DNA of 35,892 nucleotides. Origin: Candidatus Aegiribacteria sp. GTDB lineage: Bacteria > Fermentibacterota > Fermentibacteria > Fermentibacterales > JCC-6. A model generated the notes under the pieces. It saw only the letters and a program-made list of their open reading frames with translations. It was not told the DNA's origin and did not search any database. Positions 15,511-24,351 of this stretch are shown here, in pieces (positions within the stretch are counted from its first letter, which is position 1; every line of letters begins with the position of its first letter). The translations under genes were made by a program, and so were the position numbers. The DNA is taken from positions 1 through 35,892 of the forward strand of contig JAUWSL010000004.1 of the NCBI GenBank assembly GCA_030610085.1, read 5' to 3'.

Positions 15511-15818
15511 GAGGTCCCCTTTCTGGTACCTGATTGCATACCGTATTTTACGACCCATTATAGGTGCCATGACAGTAAGAGTCAATACTCCTCAATATAT
15601 TCGTGGTATGGAACACATTCTGACCAACGGATTAAATCCTGAGGGGTTCTAATATTTCTGATAAGCTTAGCATTAAGAATATATATCAGTTGTATGTGAT
15701 TTTATAAGCTATTGATAATAAATTATATACAGCGAGATATGCTGGAAGAATTGCGTTTTCTGATTTCATTTTGTATTTTTAACGGATAAAATATCAGAAT
15801 GAACGGGGGGTTTTCCCG
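15511..15818. other. gene-free divergent intergenic region
   Basis: This 308-base stretch separates the antitoxin gene from the RND operon. Its left part holds the toxin-antitoxin promoter. The rest is AT-rich without an ORF of note. A weak candidate for the RND promoter is TTGTAT at 15690-15695 with GATAAT at 15714-15719 (18-base spacer). The AT-richness makes this uncertain, and no operator or RNA gene is evident. Confidence 0.4.
15557..15585 (-). promoter_or_regulatory. near-consensus promoter of the antitoxin-toxin pair
   Basis: On the minus strand TTGACT (15585-15580) and a perfect TATAAT (15562-15557) are separated by 17 bases. The transcript would begin about 40 bases before the antitoxin ATG at 15510. 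This is the closest match to consensus in the window. Confidence 0.7.
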
Positions 15819-18800
15819 GTGAAGTTAACCAGTAATGCCGTTTCCAGACCAGTAGCCGTAACAGTACTTTCTATAGTCGCAGCCCTTTTAGGTACAGTTG
15901 CAGTCTTGAAGATGCCTGTGGATCTTTTGCCATCGGTCGAGTATCCGAGACTGACCATTGAAACAACATATCCATCATCCAGCCCGTACGAGGTTGAGCG
16001 CCTGGTAACCGATCCCCTTGAAAATGCTGTCGCTGGAGTTCGTGGACTGAGGAGTTACAGTTCACGGTCCTACGGCGACAGAAGCAGGATCACAATGGAG
16101 TTCGACTGGGGCGCCAGAATGGACTACACCAGGCTGGAAGTCAGGGAGAAACTTGATGTGGCCGGATGGTCCCTTCCGGATGATGCCGGCAGACCGACCA
16201 TCGTAGATTACGATCCCTCAAGAAGACCCTTCATGGAAATCCTCATGACCATGGAATCCGGCGACTGGACCGAAGTTACAGATTTCGCCAGGAGACTTGT
16301 CACAACCAGGATAGATCAGGCGGAAGGCGTAGCCGGCTGTGAAATCCAGGGAGAAGCTGAACCGGCTGTATTCGTGCGGCTGCGAGAAGGTGTAGTTGAA
16401 GAGCTGAACCTTGATCCAATTTTTATCTCCCGGGCTCTTCAGGGGGCTAACGTGTCCATGTCCGGGGGCCTTGTCCGTGATGGTCAGAGGGAATATTTCC
16501 TTTCACTCGAGGGTGAGTTCTCCACTCTTTCCGATGTTGAGAATACAGTGATCGGTATACGGGGCACAACACCCCTGCTGCTCAGCGATGTGGCTGAGGT
16601 ATCCCTCGGTGAAAAACCGGTTACCGAATGGGCCAGTTTCAACGGAGAACGCTGTATTATCATCCGCGTCAGGAAAATGGCTGAAGCAAATACAGTTGAG
16701 GTTGCACAGGAAGTTACGGAGCTTGTCGAGGAGCTCAATAACGAATACGAAGCCCTTGAACTTGATGTTATCCAGAACGATGCGGAATTCATCGAGGAAT
16801 CAATCGGTGAAGTAATAGAAGCTCTCATACTTGGAGGTCTTCTTGCATTCGGAGTTCTTTTCTTCTTCCTGCGAGACTGGAGGAGTCCTCTGATCCTTGG
16901 TCTTTCACTGCCTCTGAGCATCGCAATAGCGCTATTTTTCCTGTTCATCTCGGGTGTTTCACTGAACATCATGTCGCTCGGAGGGCTTGCGCTTGGAACC
17001 GGATTGCTTGTTGATAACGCGGTAGTTGTTCTCGAAGCTATTTTCAGACGGAGAGAAGAGGGTGAAGATGCATTCAAAAGTGCCAGGTCCGGTACATCGG
17101 AAGTCGGCAAGGCCATTACGGCCAGTACACTGACCACACTTATCGTTTTCTTTCCAGTTGTCTACATGGAGGGTATAACGAGTCAGCTTTTCCGTGATCA
17201 GGCGCTGGCTGTTGGATTTGCTCTTCTTGCAAGCCTTTTAGTAGCGGTTACTGTCATTCCAACCCTTACAGCGAGAATAAAAAATCTTAAGAAAAGCACA
17301 GATGTGACTACCCGGATGAAGGTTCGATACGTCAGACTCATGGAGAGTGTACTGAAACGCCCGGTAGCCGTACTTGCTGGAGTTGTGGTGGTGTTCGCCT
17401 TATCGCTGGTAGCCGGCCTTGGGCTTCCAATGCAGCTGCTTCCCAGTACTCCGGTGAACCAGCTGGAAATTTCATATTCGGCTCCAAGAGGAACATCCAT
17501 GGAACAGATGATCGAACTTTCTCTTGAGGTTACGAATCTGGCTGCTTCCTCCGGGGCTGACTGGGTCTCAGGGAGGAGCGGTGTCCGATCCCAGGAAGGT
17601 GTGGATGCTGTTCTGACCGCTTCCTACCCATCACCCGGCGATGCGACAGGAGCTATGCAGCAATTGAGGGATGCCTGGAATTCCATGTTCAATTTCTCAA
17701 TCACCGTCGAAAAACGTGAGTCCCTTCTTGGTGAGATACTGGGTGGAGGAAGTTCCTTTACGGTCTACCTTGAAGGTGAGAATATATCTGTCGATCTTGC
17801 TGCAGCTGAAGGTCTTGCAACTATACTGTCTCAATTTGACGGAGTTGAGTCGGCGGATGTCCAGTACCTTCCCGGAAAACCGGAGATGGTACTTGACCTT
17901 GACCAGGAACTGCTGAATCTGTACGGATTGACCGCAAACGATGTTGCCGATTTCGTGGAGAGTTTATCAAGAGGTATTACGGCAACCACATATTACCGTC
18001 AGGATGAGAGAGTGGACGTTGTTCTTCTTGCGGGAAGCGGGGAAGGAATTCCAACGGATTCGCTTCTCGCCAGGTCAATTCCCACATCAATGGGGCTTCT
18101 ATCACTCGGCAGGATTGCCGAGCCATACCGCCAGCAGACCCCGGGTTTCATTGAACACAATCAGGGAAACCGTGCCGTGGGTGTGCAGGTTCAGGGCTCT
18201 GGAAGCAACCTCGCAAGGATATCAAGAGAGGTGGCCTCAGCCGCCGATACTCTGCTGAGAGAAGCTCCCGTTCAACTGAGGCAGGGGAATGAGATCGAGG
18301 AGATGAACCGCACTACAGCAAGTATTGTGCTTGCAGTTCTGCTTGCCATTGGTCTGGTTTACGTTCTTCTTGCTACCCAGTTCGAGTCGTTCCGTGAACC
18401 CCTTGTAATAATGTTCACTGTTCCGCTGGGGATTATCGGTGTTGTGATCGGCCTCGGGCTTCTGGGTCAGAGCTGGAATGCCCTCTCAGGTATTGGACTG
18501 GTCGTTCTTTCGGGCATTGTTGTGAACGATGGTATCCTTCTGGTTGAACGGATCGGGCAGCTGCGGAAGCGGGGGCTTGATAAGAACAGTGCGATCATCC
18601 AGGCAGGCAGAGACAGATTCAGACCTGTTCTTATGACCACCGTAACAACCGTTCTCGGACTTACTCCAATGGCTATTGGATTCGGTACCGGAGCCAGCCT
18701 GCGGCAGCCACTGGCAATTGCCGTAATAGGAGGAATAACCGTGGCAACAGCTCTTACACTGGTAGTTGTTCCTGTTCTGTACAGGATACTCTCTGGAAAG

Positions 18801-18824
18801 AGGGATACAGTTGTCCATGGTTGA
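15819..18824 (+). CDS. RND-family efflux pump subunit A (HAE1/AcrB-like)
   Basis: A 1001-residue inner-membrane transporter, the usual RND length, with 12 TM helices and two large periplasmic loops. Family landmarks are the start SRPVAVTVLSIVAALLG, the periplasmic PVDLLPSVEYPRLTIETTYPSSSPYEVE, and the TM4 signature GLLVDNAVVVLEAI with Asp399 (Asp-Asn where AcrB has Asp-Asp). TM10 shows VVNDGILLVE in place of AcrB's Lys-bearing segment. Proton-driven export of drugs, lipids or other hydrophobic molecules across the envelope is expected. The start is GTG, with GGGGGG eight bases upstream. It overlaps the second RND gene by eight bases, so the two are coupled and may form a mixed trimer like MdtBC. 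The substrate is not readable from sequence. Confidence 0.93.
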   Translation: MKLTSNAVSRPVAVTVLSIVAALLGTVAVLKMPVDLLPSVEYPRLTIETTYPSSSPYEVERLVTDPLENAVAGVRGLRSYSSRSYGDRSRITMEFDWGARMDYTRLEVREKLDVAGWSLPDDAGRPTIVDYDPSRRPFMEILMTMESGDWTEVTDFARRLVTTRIDQAEGVAGCEIQGEAEPAVFVRLREGVVEELNLDPIFISRALQGANVSMSGGLVRDGQREYFLSLEGEFSTLSDVENTVIGIRGTTPLLLSDVAEVSLGEKPVTEWASFNGERCIIIRVRKMAEANTVEVAQEVTELVEELNNEYEALELDVIQNDAEFIEESIGEVIEALILGGLLAFGVLFFFLRDWRSPLILGLSLPLSIAIALFFLFISGVSLNIMSLGGLALGTGLLVDNAVVVLEAIFRRREEGEDAFKSARSGTSEVGKAITASTLTTLIVFFPVVYMEGITSQLFRDQALAVGFALLASLLVAVTVIPTLTARIKNLKKSTDVTTRMKVRYVRLMESVLKRPVAVLAGVVVVFALSLVAGLGLPMQLLPSTPVNQLEISYSAPRGTSMEQMIELSLEVTNLAASSGADWVSGRSGVRSQEGVDAVLTASYPSPGDATGAMQQLRDAWNSMFNFSITVEKRESLLGEILGGGSSFTVYLEGENISVDLAAAEGLATILSQFDGVESADVQYLPGKPEMVLDLDQELLNLYGLTANDVADFVESLSRGITATTYYRQDERVDVVLLAGSGEGIPTDSLLARSIPTSMGLLSLGRIAEPYRQQTPGFIEHNQGNRAVGVQVQGSGSNLARISREVASAADTLLREAPVQLRQGNEIEEMNRTTASIVLAVLLAIGLVYVLLATQFESFREPLVIMFTVPLGIIGVVIGLGLLGQSWNALSGIGLVVLSGIVVNDGILLVERIGQLRKRGLDKNSAIIQAGRDRFRPVLMTTVTTVLGLTPMAIGFGTGASLRQPLAIAVIGGITVATALTLVVVPVLYRILSGKRDTVVHG

Positions 18825-21800
18825 TCTGGTTCTCCGCAGACCGCGGGGAACAGCAGTTATTTTTGCAGCCCTCCTGGTTCTGGCTGTAGTCTCTTTCAAC
18901 AGAGTTCCAATTGAAGGTACACCCGATGCTACTCTTCCAACACTGAATGTCTCCGCGTACTGGACCGGGGCCGATCCTGAAGCCATCTGCGAACAGATTA
19001 CTCGCCCCATCGAAGATGTTGCGCGTGAAGTTGAAGGTGTAGTTGAAGTTTCATCTACATCCAGCCCCAGCAGCAGTCATGTAAGCGTATCCTTTGAGGA
19101 GGGTACGGATATGGATGTTGCGGCCATGGAGCTTACCGAAAGAATTTCATTCCTGAAGGATGAGCTTCCTGACGCTGTCAGAACCGGAAGTGTTACACAG
19201 GCGGTTCCGCGTGAACTTACGAGTGAAGGTTTTCTGATCTATGCCATCACCGGAGGTGAACCCTCCATTCTGAAGCAGATAGCCGACGATATTATCGTTC
19301 CCAGGCTTGAGCGAATAGATGGTGTAAGCTCCGTAATAGTTGAGGGCCTCGGTAATCAGGAAATCGTTTTTGACATAGATCGTGATGCCCTGAATGCTCT
19401 GGATCTCACCCTCTCCCCGGTTGCAGGGGCTGTGAGTTCAGGCATAGTGGACAGAAATATCGGTGTGGCGGTTGACACATCCGGACTGGAAGCTGTTATC
19501 CGTCTTTCTACCGTCCCGGGAAATGTTGACGAACTGAAGAATCTTGTAATCTCAAGTCGCGGTGGAAGGTTTGTTACCGTCTCCGATGTTACCAGCAGAA
19601 TACTGGTGGACTACAACACCAACGAGAATTACGTATTCAGATATAACGGCATGGATCAGGTAAGCCTTCAGATAGACCGGAGTGCTTCGAGCAACGCCGT
19701 CCGTGTTGCCGGTCTGGTCAAATCTGAGATCGAGAAACTCGAAACCGAATTGCCCGAGGGTATAGAGCTGAATCTTACGGAGGATGGAACCGAGAGTATT
19801 ACCAACGATCTGAAGGATCTTTCCTGGAGAGCTCTCATTTCGCTTATTTCAATCATTCTTATCCTTCTGCTGCTTAACCACAGCCCACTTTCCACACCAT
19901 TGATATTGAGCTCAATTCTCTTTTCAGCCGCAATGGCTGTTACAGCCGTGTATCTGGCCGGTTTCAGCATAAACGTACTGACACTGAGCGCACTTGCCAT
20001 AGCATTCGGGCTTCTTGTTGACGGCGCTGTAGTTGTTCTTGAGGCCATCGGTTTCCGTCGGAGACAGGGGATGTCCCCGATGGATGCAGCCGGGATCGGC
20101 GCAAAGGAAGTGGCAATGCCCATCCTCGGCGGCATACTCACAACAATGGTGGCTCTGGTACCTCTTCTGGCCAGCGAGGGTATTCTGAAACTCTACTACC
20201 GGCCCTTTGCGTTTACGATCGCTGCCACCCTTACGGCATCCTACTGCATCTGCCTGACGCTTGTGCCTTCCATCGCGGGAAGATGGAAATCGAACAAATG
20301 GTACAGAGAGAGGAAATGGGACAGGCAACTTGCCAGGATGATAGCAGTTCTGCATCACAGGCCCCTGATCGCTGTACTTCTCTCATTGCTGCTTGTAGTT
20401 GGAGGAGTTTACGTATTCATCACCAAAGTCGAAAAAGGACAGGAGTGGGGTTTCAGCTTCGATGTAGATTACATAATGGTATGGATGCAGTTCCCTCCGG
20501 GTACCCCTCAGGACGTTGTTGATGATGCGACCAGAGGATTCGAGGAGATACTGACCAACAGTGATGGCATTAAATCAACTCGAACTTCGGTATACGGAGA
20601 AAGTGCCACTGTTTATTCGGTTCTTACCGAAGAGGCTGTTGAAACCGGATACGGCCTTCAGGTCGAAGCCGAAGTGGTGGCGCTGGCAACGACCCTGGGC
20701 GGCACCAGAAGCGTATTTGTGAGGGGGATGAATCCCGAGCCCTACTGGAGAAGCACCAGAAGCGCAGGTATGATGCAGACGATCGAACTTAGAGGATTCG
20801 ATTACCAGGGACTCAAGGATATTGCCCTGGCCTTGATGACAATGCTTGAGCGTCATCCAAGAGTCGGGGAAGTGAACATCAACTGGGACCCCAGAAGACC
20901 GGAGCGTAACCAGCTTGCTGTGGTTTTCGACAGACAGGAACTTGCTGACCTGGGTATAAACCCCTACCAGATATTCCAGGCTTTCAGGTATAACCTGGCC
21001 GGAGGATACGGAGCTGAGGTTCAGATAGCAGATGAGAGCATGGACATGACTTTCAGGGTGGACGGTATGGAAAATCCCGAGCTTGCCGATGTACTTGAAA
21101 GCCGTATCATGACCAGCGGAGGGACAATGGAGCTTGGCGACATTGTTCAGATCGATACCCTTGATGTTCAGGGTTCCGTTGAGAGGGAGAATGGTGAGTA
21201 CATCCGTACAGTCGCCTACTCGTTCATGGGCGCCGAGAGAATGGCCGCCCGTTTCAGAGTAACTCTTCTGGACAATCTTGAACTTCCATCAGGGTACAGG
21301 ATCTACGAAGAGACGTATATACCATTCTGGCTCCAGGATGATGAAACGAATATGGATCTGATAGTCCTGCTTGCGATTATAGCCGTATTCGCAGTGACTG
21401 CAATTGTTTTCGAATCTTTTAAGGCTCCACTCTACATCCTGGCAGTTATTCCCATGGCCATGGTAGGAGTTGTTGCCGGTTTCTGGGCATTTGATAAGAT
21501 ATTCACGCCGCAGGCATATGTAGGGAGCGTTTTCCTTGTTGGCATTGCGGTTAACAATTCAATATTACTGGTGGACAGTTTTCAGAAGAAGAAGAAAGCC
21601 GGTATGGATATCAGAAAAGCTGCGGATATGGTGGTTGCGGAGAGGCTCAGGCCTATTCTGCAGACCAGCGCTACAACGATCCTTGGACTCCTTCCGCTGG
21701 TCCTGTGGCCGATATCACAGACTAATGATCTGTGGGAGAACCTTTCGTTTACCGTTGTCTGCGGTATGCTTGTTTCCACACCTCTTGTACTGATATCTCT

Positions 21801-21849
21801 GCCAGCTCTTATACAGCTGACTTCCCGGAAAGGGAGGAAGAAAAAGTGA
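18817..21849 (+). CDS. RND-family efflux pump subunit B
   Basis: The ATG at 18817 overlaps the previous stop by eight bases and gives 1010 residues; an upstream in-frame ATG at 18766 lies inside the first RND gene. It is a full RND transporter: VDLVLRRPRGTAVIFAALLVL as TM1, PIEGTPDATLPTLNVSAYW in the porter domain, and FGLLVDGAVVVLEAI in TM4. Here Asp402 is followed by Gly rather than a second acidic residue. TM10 reads VGIAVNNSILLVDSF, again without Lys. The sequence is clearly distinct from subunit A, so a heteromeric pump with divided roles is likely, by analogy with MdtB/MdtC. It is followed directly by the adaptor gene with a four-base overlap (GTGA). Confidence 0.93.
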   Translation: MVDLVLRRPRGTAVIFAALLVLAVVSFNRVPIEGTPDATLPTLNVSAYWTGADPEAICEQITRPIEDVAREVEGVVEVSSTSSPSSSHVSVSFEEGTDMDVAAMELTERISFLKDELPDAVRTGSVTQAVPRELTSEGFLIYAITGGEPSILKQIADDIIVPRLERIDGVSSVIVEGLGNQEIVFDIDRDALNALDLTLSPVAGAVSSGIVDRNIGVAVDTSGLEAVIRLSTVPGNVDELKNLVISSRGGRFVTVSDVTSRILVDYNTNENYVFRYNGMDQVSLQIDRSASSNAVRVAGLVKSEIEKLETELPEGIELNLTEDGTESITNDLKDLSWRALISLISIILILLLLNHSPLSTPLILSSILFSAAMAVTAVYLAGFSINVLTLSALAIAFGLLVDGAVVVLEAIGFRRRQGMSPMDAAGIGAKEVAMPILGGILTTMVALVPLLASEGILKLYYRPFAFTIAATLTASYCICLTLVPSIAGRWKSNKWYRERKWDRQLARMIAVLHHRPLIAVLLSLLLVVGGVYVFITKVEKGQEWGFSFDVDYIMVWMQFPPGTPQDVVDDATRGFEEILTNSDGIKSTRTSVYGESATVYSVLTEEAVETGYGLQVEAEVVALATTLGGTRSVFVRGMNPEPYWRSTRSAGMMQTIELRGFDYQGLKDIALALMTMLERHPRVGEVNINWDPRRPERNQLAVVFDRQELADLGINPYQIFQAFRYNLAGGYGAEVQIADESMDMTFRVDGMENPELADVLESRIMTSGGTMELGDIVQIDTLDVQGSVERENGEYIRTVAYSFMGAERMAARFRVTLLDNLELPSGYRIYEETYIPFWLQDDETNMDLIVLLAIIAVFAVTAIVFESFKAPLYILAVIPMAMVGVVAGFWAFDKIFTPQAYVGSVFLVGIAVNNSILLVDSFQKKKKAGMDIRKAADMVVAERLRPILQTSATTILGLLPLVLWPISQTNDLWENLSFTVVCGMLVSTPLVLISLPALIQLTSRKGRKKK

Positions 21850-22892
21850 TAAGAAAATCAGTTTTCACCGTATCGATCATTATCCTGTTCCTTGCCGCTT
21901 GCGGTGGTGAGGAGGAAGAGGCTGAAAGGGAGACCCTTGAACCTTCACCCCTGCCGGTTACCGCAGCAGTGGCCGCAGTTGATACACTGTTCGAAGTCGT
22001 GGGATCAACGGGAAGGATATCGTCGGCAAGAACCCAGCCCCTCACCGCACAGATCCAGGGAGAAATCGTTCAGGCCCCTGAATATGTGGGACTTGAAGTA
22101 AGCGATGGAGAAGTCGTATTCAGGATCGCCTCAGGCGAGAGCGCTTCGAGGCTGTCAAGCGCCAGCAGCGCCTACAGGAATGCACAGGCCCTGTACGAAT
22201 TCGAGTGCGAGAATTACAGGGGCGAACTTACTCCCGAAGTTCAGAACATGTTACGTCAGACTACTGGACTCGCCGACGCACAGACAAGCCTTGCTTCAGC
22301 GCAGTCCCAGTATGGCAACGCCGCTATAAAAGCCGGTTTTAATGGAATTGTATCAGATGTATCGGTGAGGGAAGGAATGGTTGTTTACCCCGGCACAGTG
22401 CTTGGAGAGATCGTAGATCCCTGGAGTCTTCAGGCGAATGTGAATCTCGATGAGCGGGAACTTGCAAGGTGCGCAGCCGGCCAGAGGGTTTACGTTACAA
22501 TACCCTCTCTCAGTGATACAACAGTTCTTGGAACCGTAACATCCGTATCCCCTGTCATTGATCCTTCAATGAGGGCTGGAGAGATCATTATCGACCTTCC
22601 CGTCATACCCAATCTCAGAACCGGAGCCACTGCGAGGGTTGAGATAGTCATTGCCGTATATCCGGATAAACTTGTAATACCGCAGGAGGCTGTGCTGATA
22701 AGGGATGACCGTGACATGGTATTCGTCGTTCTGGACGGTCACGCTGACTGGTGCTACGTTACACTGGGTCCCGAAGGCAGAGGCATAGTTGCTGTGGAAG
22801 AGGGGGAAGACGGGGTAGAACTGGGTGAACAGGTTATCACTTCCGGGCATTACTCCCTTGCCCACGAAGCTCCCGTGGCGGTGGTCAACTAG
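21846..22892 (+). CDS. RND periplasmic adaptor lipoprotein (membrane fusion protein)
   Basis: GTG at 21846 overlaps the RND stop by four bases and follows GGAGG by about seven bases. The open frame extends further upstream, but only inside the RND gene. The 348-residue product has a lipobox (FLAAC, Cys17) and then an acidic linker. It has a short lipoyl/hairpin region (about 45-150, with SSASSAYRNAQALYEFECENY and LASAQSQYGNAAIKAGFNGIV) and the beta-barrel/MP domains (VREGMVVYPGTVLGEIVD, VNLDERELARCAAGQRVYV, NLRTGATARVEIVI, VIPQEAVL). It links the RND trimer to an outer membrane channel. No TolC-like gene is in the window, so the channel must be elsewhere. Adaptor genes usually come first in such operons; here it is last. 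Confidence 0.9.
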   Translation: MIRKSVFTVSIIILFLAACGGEEEEAERETLEPSPLPVTAAVAAVDTLFEVVGSTGRISSARTQPLTAQIQGEIVQAPEYVGLEVSDGEVVFRIASGESASRLSSASSAYRNAQALYEFECENYRGELTPEVQNMLRQTTGLADAQTSLASAQSQYGNAAIKAGFNGIVSDVSVREGMVVYPGTVLGEIVDPWSLQANVNLDERELARCAAGQRVYVTIPSLSDTTVLGTVTSVSPVIDPSMRAGEIIIDLPVIPNLRTGATARVEIVIAVYPDKLVIPQEAVLIRDDRDMVFVVLDGHADWCYVTLGPEGRGIVAVEEGEDGVELGEQVITSGHYSLAHEAPVAVVN

Positions 22893-22997
22893 CGGTTCCA
22901 TCTGACAGACTCGGATACTCGACATCCTCATTCCATGGTTTTAGTATTAAATTGGAATGTAATATTCCAGTTGAGTTTGAGAGAGGGGTTGAGTAGG

Positions 22998-24329
22998 ATG
23001 AGAAACTTAGTATTGGTTTCACTGATGCTGTTTATACTCCAATCCACAGCATTTTCCGGATGGCTGATAGAGACATTGGATCTTCCCGGGATTAATCCAT
23101 CTCTGGCACTTAACTCCGCCGGATATCCCTGCATCGCCTACCACCGAGAAGGAACAGGTGTGAAGTACGCCGAATGGAACGGGAGCCAGTGGCTTATCGA
23201 TTGCGCTTTCAGTTCTACATATACAAATGTCGCGTGGGTTTCCCTGGCACTGGATACCGCGGATGCTCCCCATATTTCCTTTCCCCGTGGACCGCTCTAT
23301 TATGTGACCAGGGATGATTCGCTGGAATGGCAGATCGAGCAGTTAGAGGATTTAGGGACTGTTTCCCAAAGCTCCATGGCTCTGGATGGAGAGGACTCAC
23401 CACACATCGCCCACGGTATCGATTTCGGTTCCAGCCTTGCTTACGCTTACCGAATCGATTCAACATGGGTCATTGATATTCTTGAAACAGGGAACAATAC
23501 TGGTTGGTACACATCCATCAAGCTGGATGCAGATGACAACCCGCACATCTCCTACGCCCGAAGGGACCCACATCTTCTCATGTACGCTTCCATGGATGAG
23601 ACCGATGATTGGTCGTTTCAGGTGATTGATTCTTTGTCAGAACAGTGTATGAACACTTCACTGGCTCTGAGTGGAGAGGGTATCCCTCATATTTCCTACA
23701 ACGCTGAAAACGAAGTACGTTACACTTACTGGACCGGTTCCGGGTGGCATATAGAGACGGTGGATGCCTGTGACAGCGGATCTTTCGGCTGGGGTACTTC
23801 AATTGGACTCGATTCCGCAGATCAACCGCATATCGCCTACTGCTCGGTCGACGGGAATGATCTCATGTACGCAAGCCGGAGCGGTGCCGGGTGGCAGCAT
23901 GAGCTGGTCGATATCTTACCCAGTTACATTTTATCGAGAGGTGATCCGGATCTGGTTCTGGATGCTTATGACAGGCCCCATATCGCGTACTTCTGCGGAT
24001 ATCCCGATCATGATCTCAGGTACGCCTGGAATGATGGTACCGGTATTGGTGAAGGGCACGAAGAGGTGTGCTATAGTTTTACATGCGGACCCCTGTATCC
24101 GAATCCCACCAGGGGATTAACCTCACTGCAATTCTCCCTTGCCGGGGATTCGCACGTTGATGTCACGCTTTACGATGTCAGCGGCCGCATGGCTGCGAGT
24201 CCCGTTTCAGGGCAGTACACCGCCGGTGCCCATACCGAATCCTTTTCTGTTTTTTCTCCGGGCATATACTTCGCGAGGATTTCCTCAGGGAATCAGATTG
24301 AGACAAGGCGTTTCGTTGTTATCGATTAA
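22998..24329 (+). CDS. secreted seven-repeat protein with type A sorting-like C-terminus
   Basis: The ATG at 22998 opens with a signal peptide (MRNLVLVSLMLFILQSTAFS) and follows GAGAGGGG; the frame is open 21 codons earlier without a better start. The 443-residue protein has seven repeats of about 45 residues, each with LALD...PHIAY or PHISY followed by YA...W, consistent with a seven-bladed propeller. The last 75 residues (LYPNPTRGLTSLQFSL, VDVTLYDVSGRM, LSPGIYFARISSG-like) form a FlgD/T9SS type A-like sorting domain, which in Bacteroidota directs export and surface attachment by the type IX system. No catalytic residues are seen. A TGGAAT/ATTCCA inverted repeat at 22953-22969 lies before the gene. 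A surface or secreted binding role is inferred. Confidence 0.85.
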   Translation: MRNLVLVSLMLFILQSTAFSGWLIETLDLPGINPSLALNSAGYPCIAYHREGTGVKYAEWNGSQWLIDCAFSSTYTNVAWVSLALDTADAPHISFPRGPLYYVTRDDSLEWQIEQLEDLGTVSQSSMALDGEDSPHIAHGIDFGSSLAYAYRIDSTWVIDILETGNNTGWYTSIKLDADDNPHISYARRDPHLLMYASMDETDDWSFQVIDSLSEQCMNTSLALSGEGIPHISYNAENEVRYTYWTGSGWHIETVDACDSGSFGWGTSIGLDSADQPHIAYCSVDGNDLMYASRSGAGWQHELVDILPSYILSRGDPDLVLDAYDRPHIAYFCGYPDHDLRYAWNDGTGIGEGHEEVCYSFTCGPLYPNPTRGLTSLQFSLAGDSHVDVTLYDVSGRMAASPVSGQYTAGAHTESFSVFSPGIYFARISSGNQIETRRFVVID

Positions 24330-24351
24330 TACCAGACCTCCGGGTTAAGCC

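Noticed and set aside
15511-15585. N-terminal extension of the antitoxin to 15585
   Set aside because: The extension covers a near-consensus promoter, and the ATG at 15510 has a strong ribosome site.
21732-21845. Upstream extension of the adaptor gene
   Set aside because: It overlaps the second RND gene; the GTG at 21846 gives a clean lipoprotein signal, a good ribosome site and a four-base overlap.
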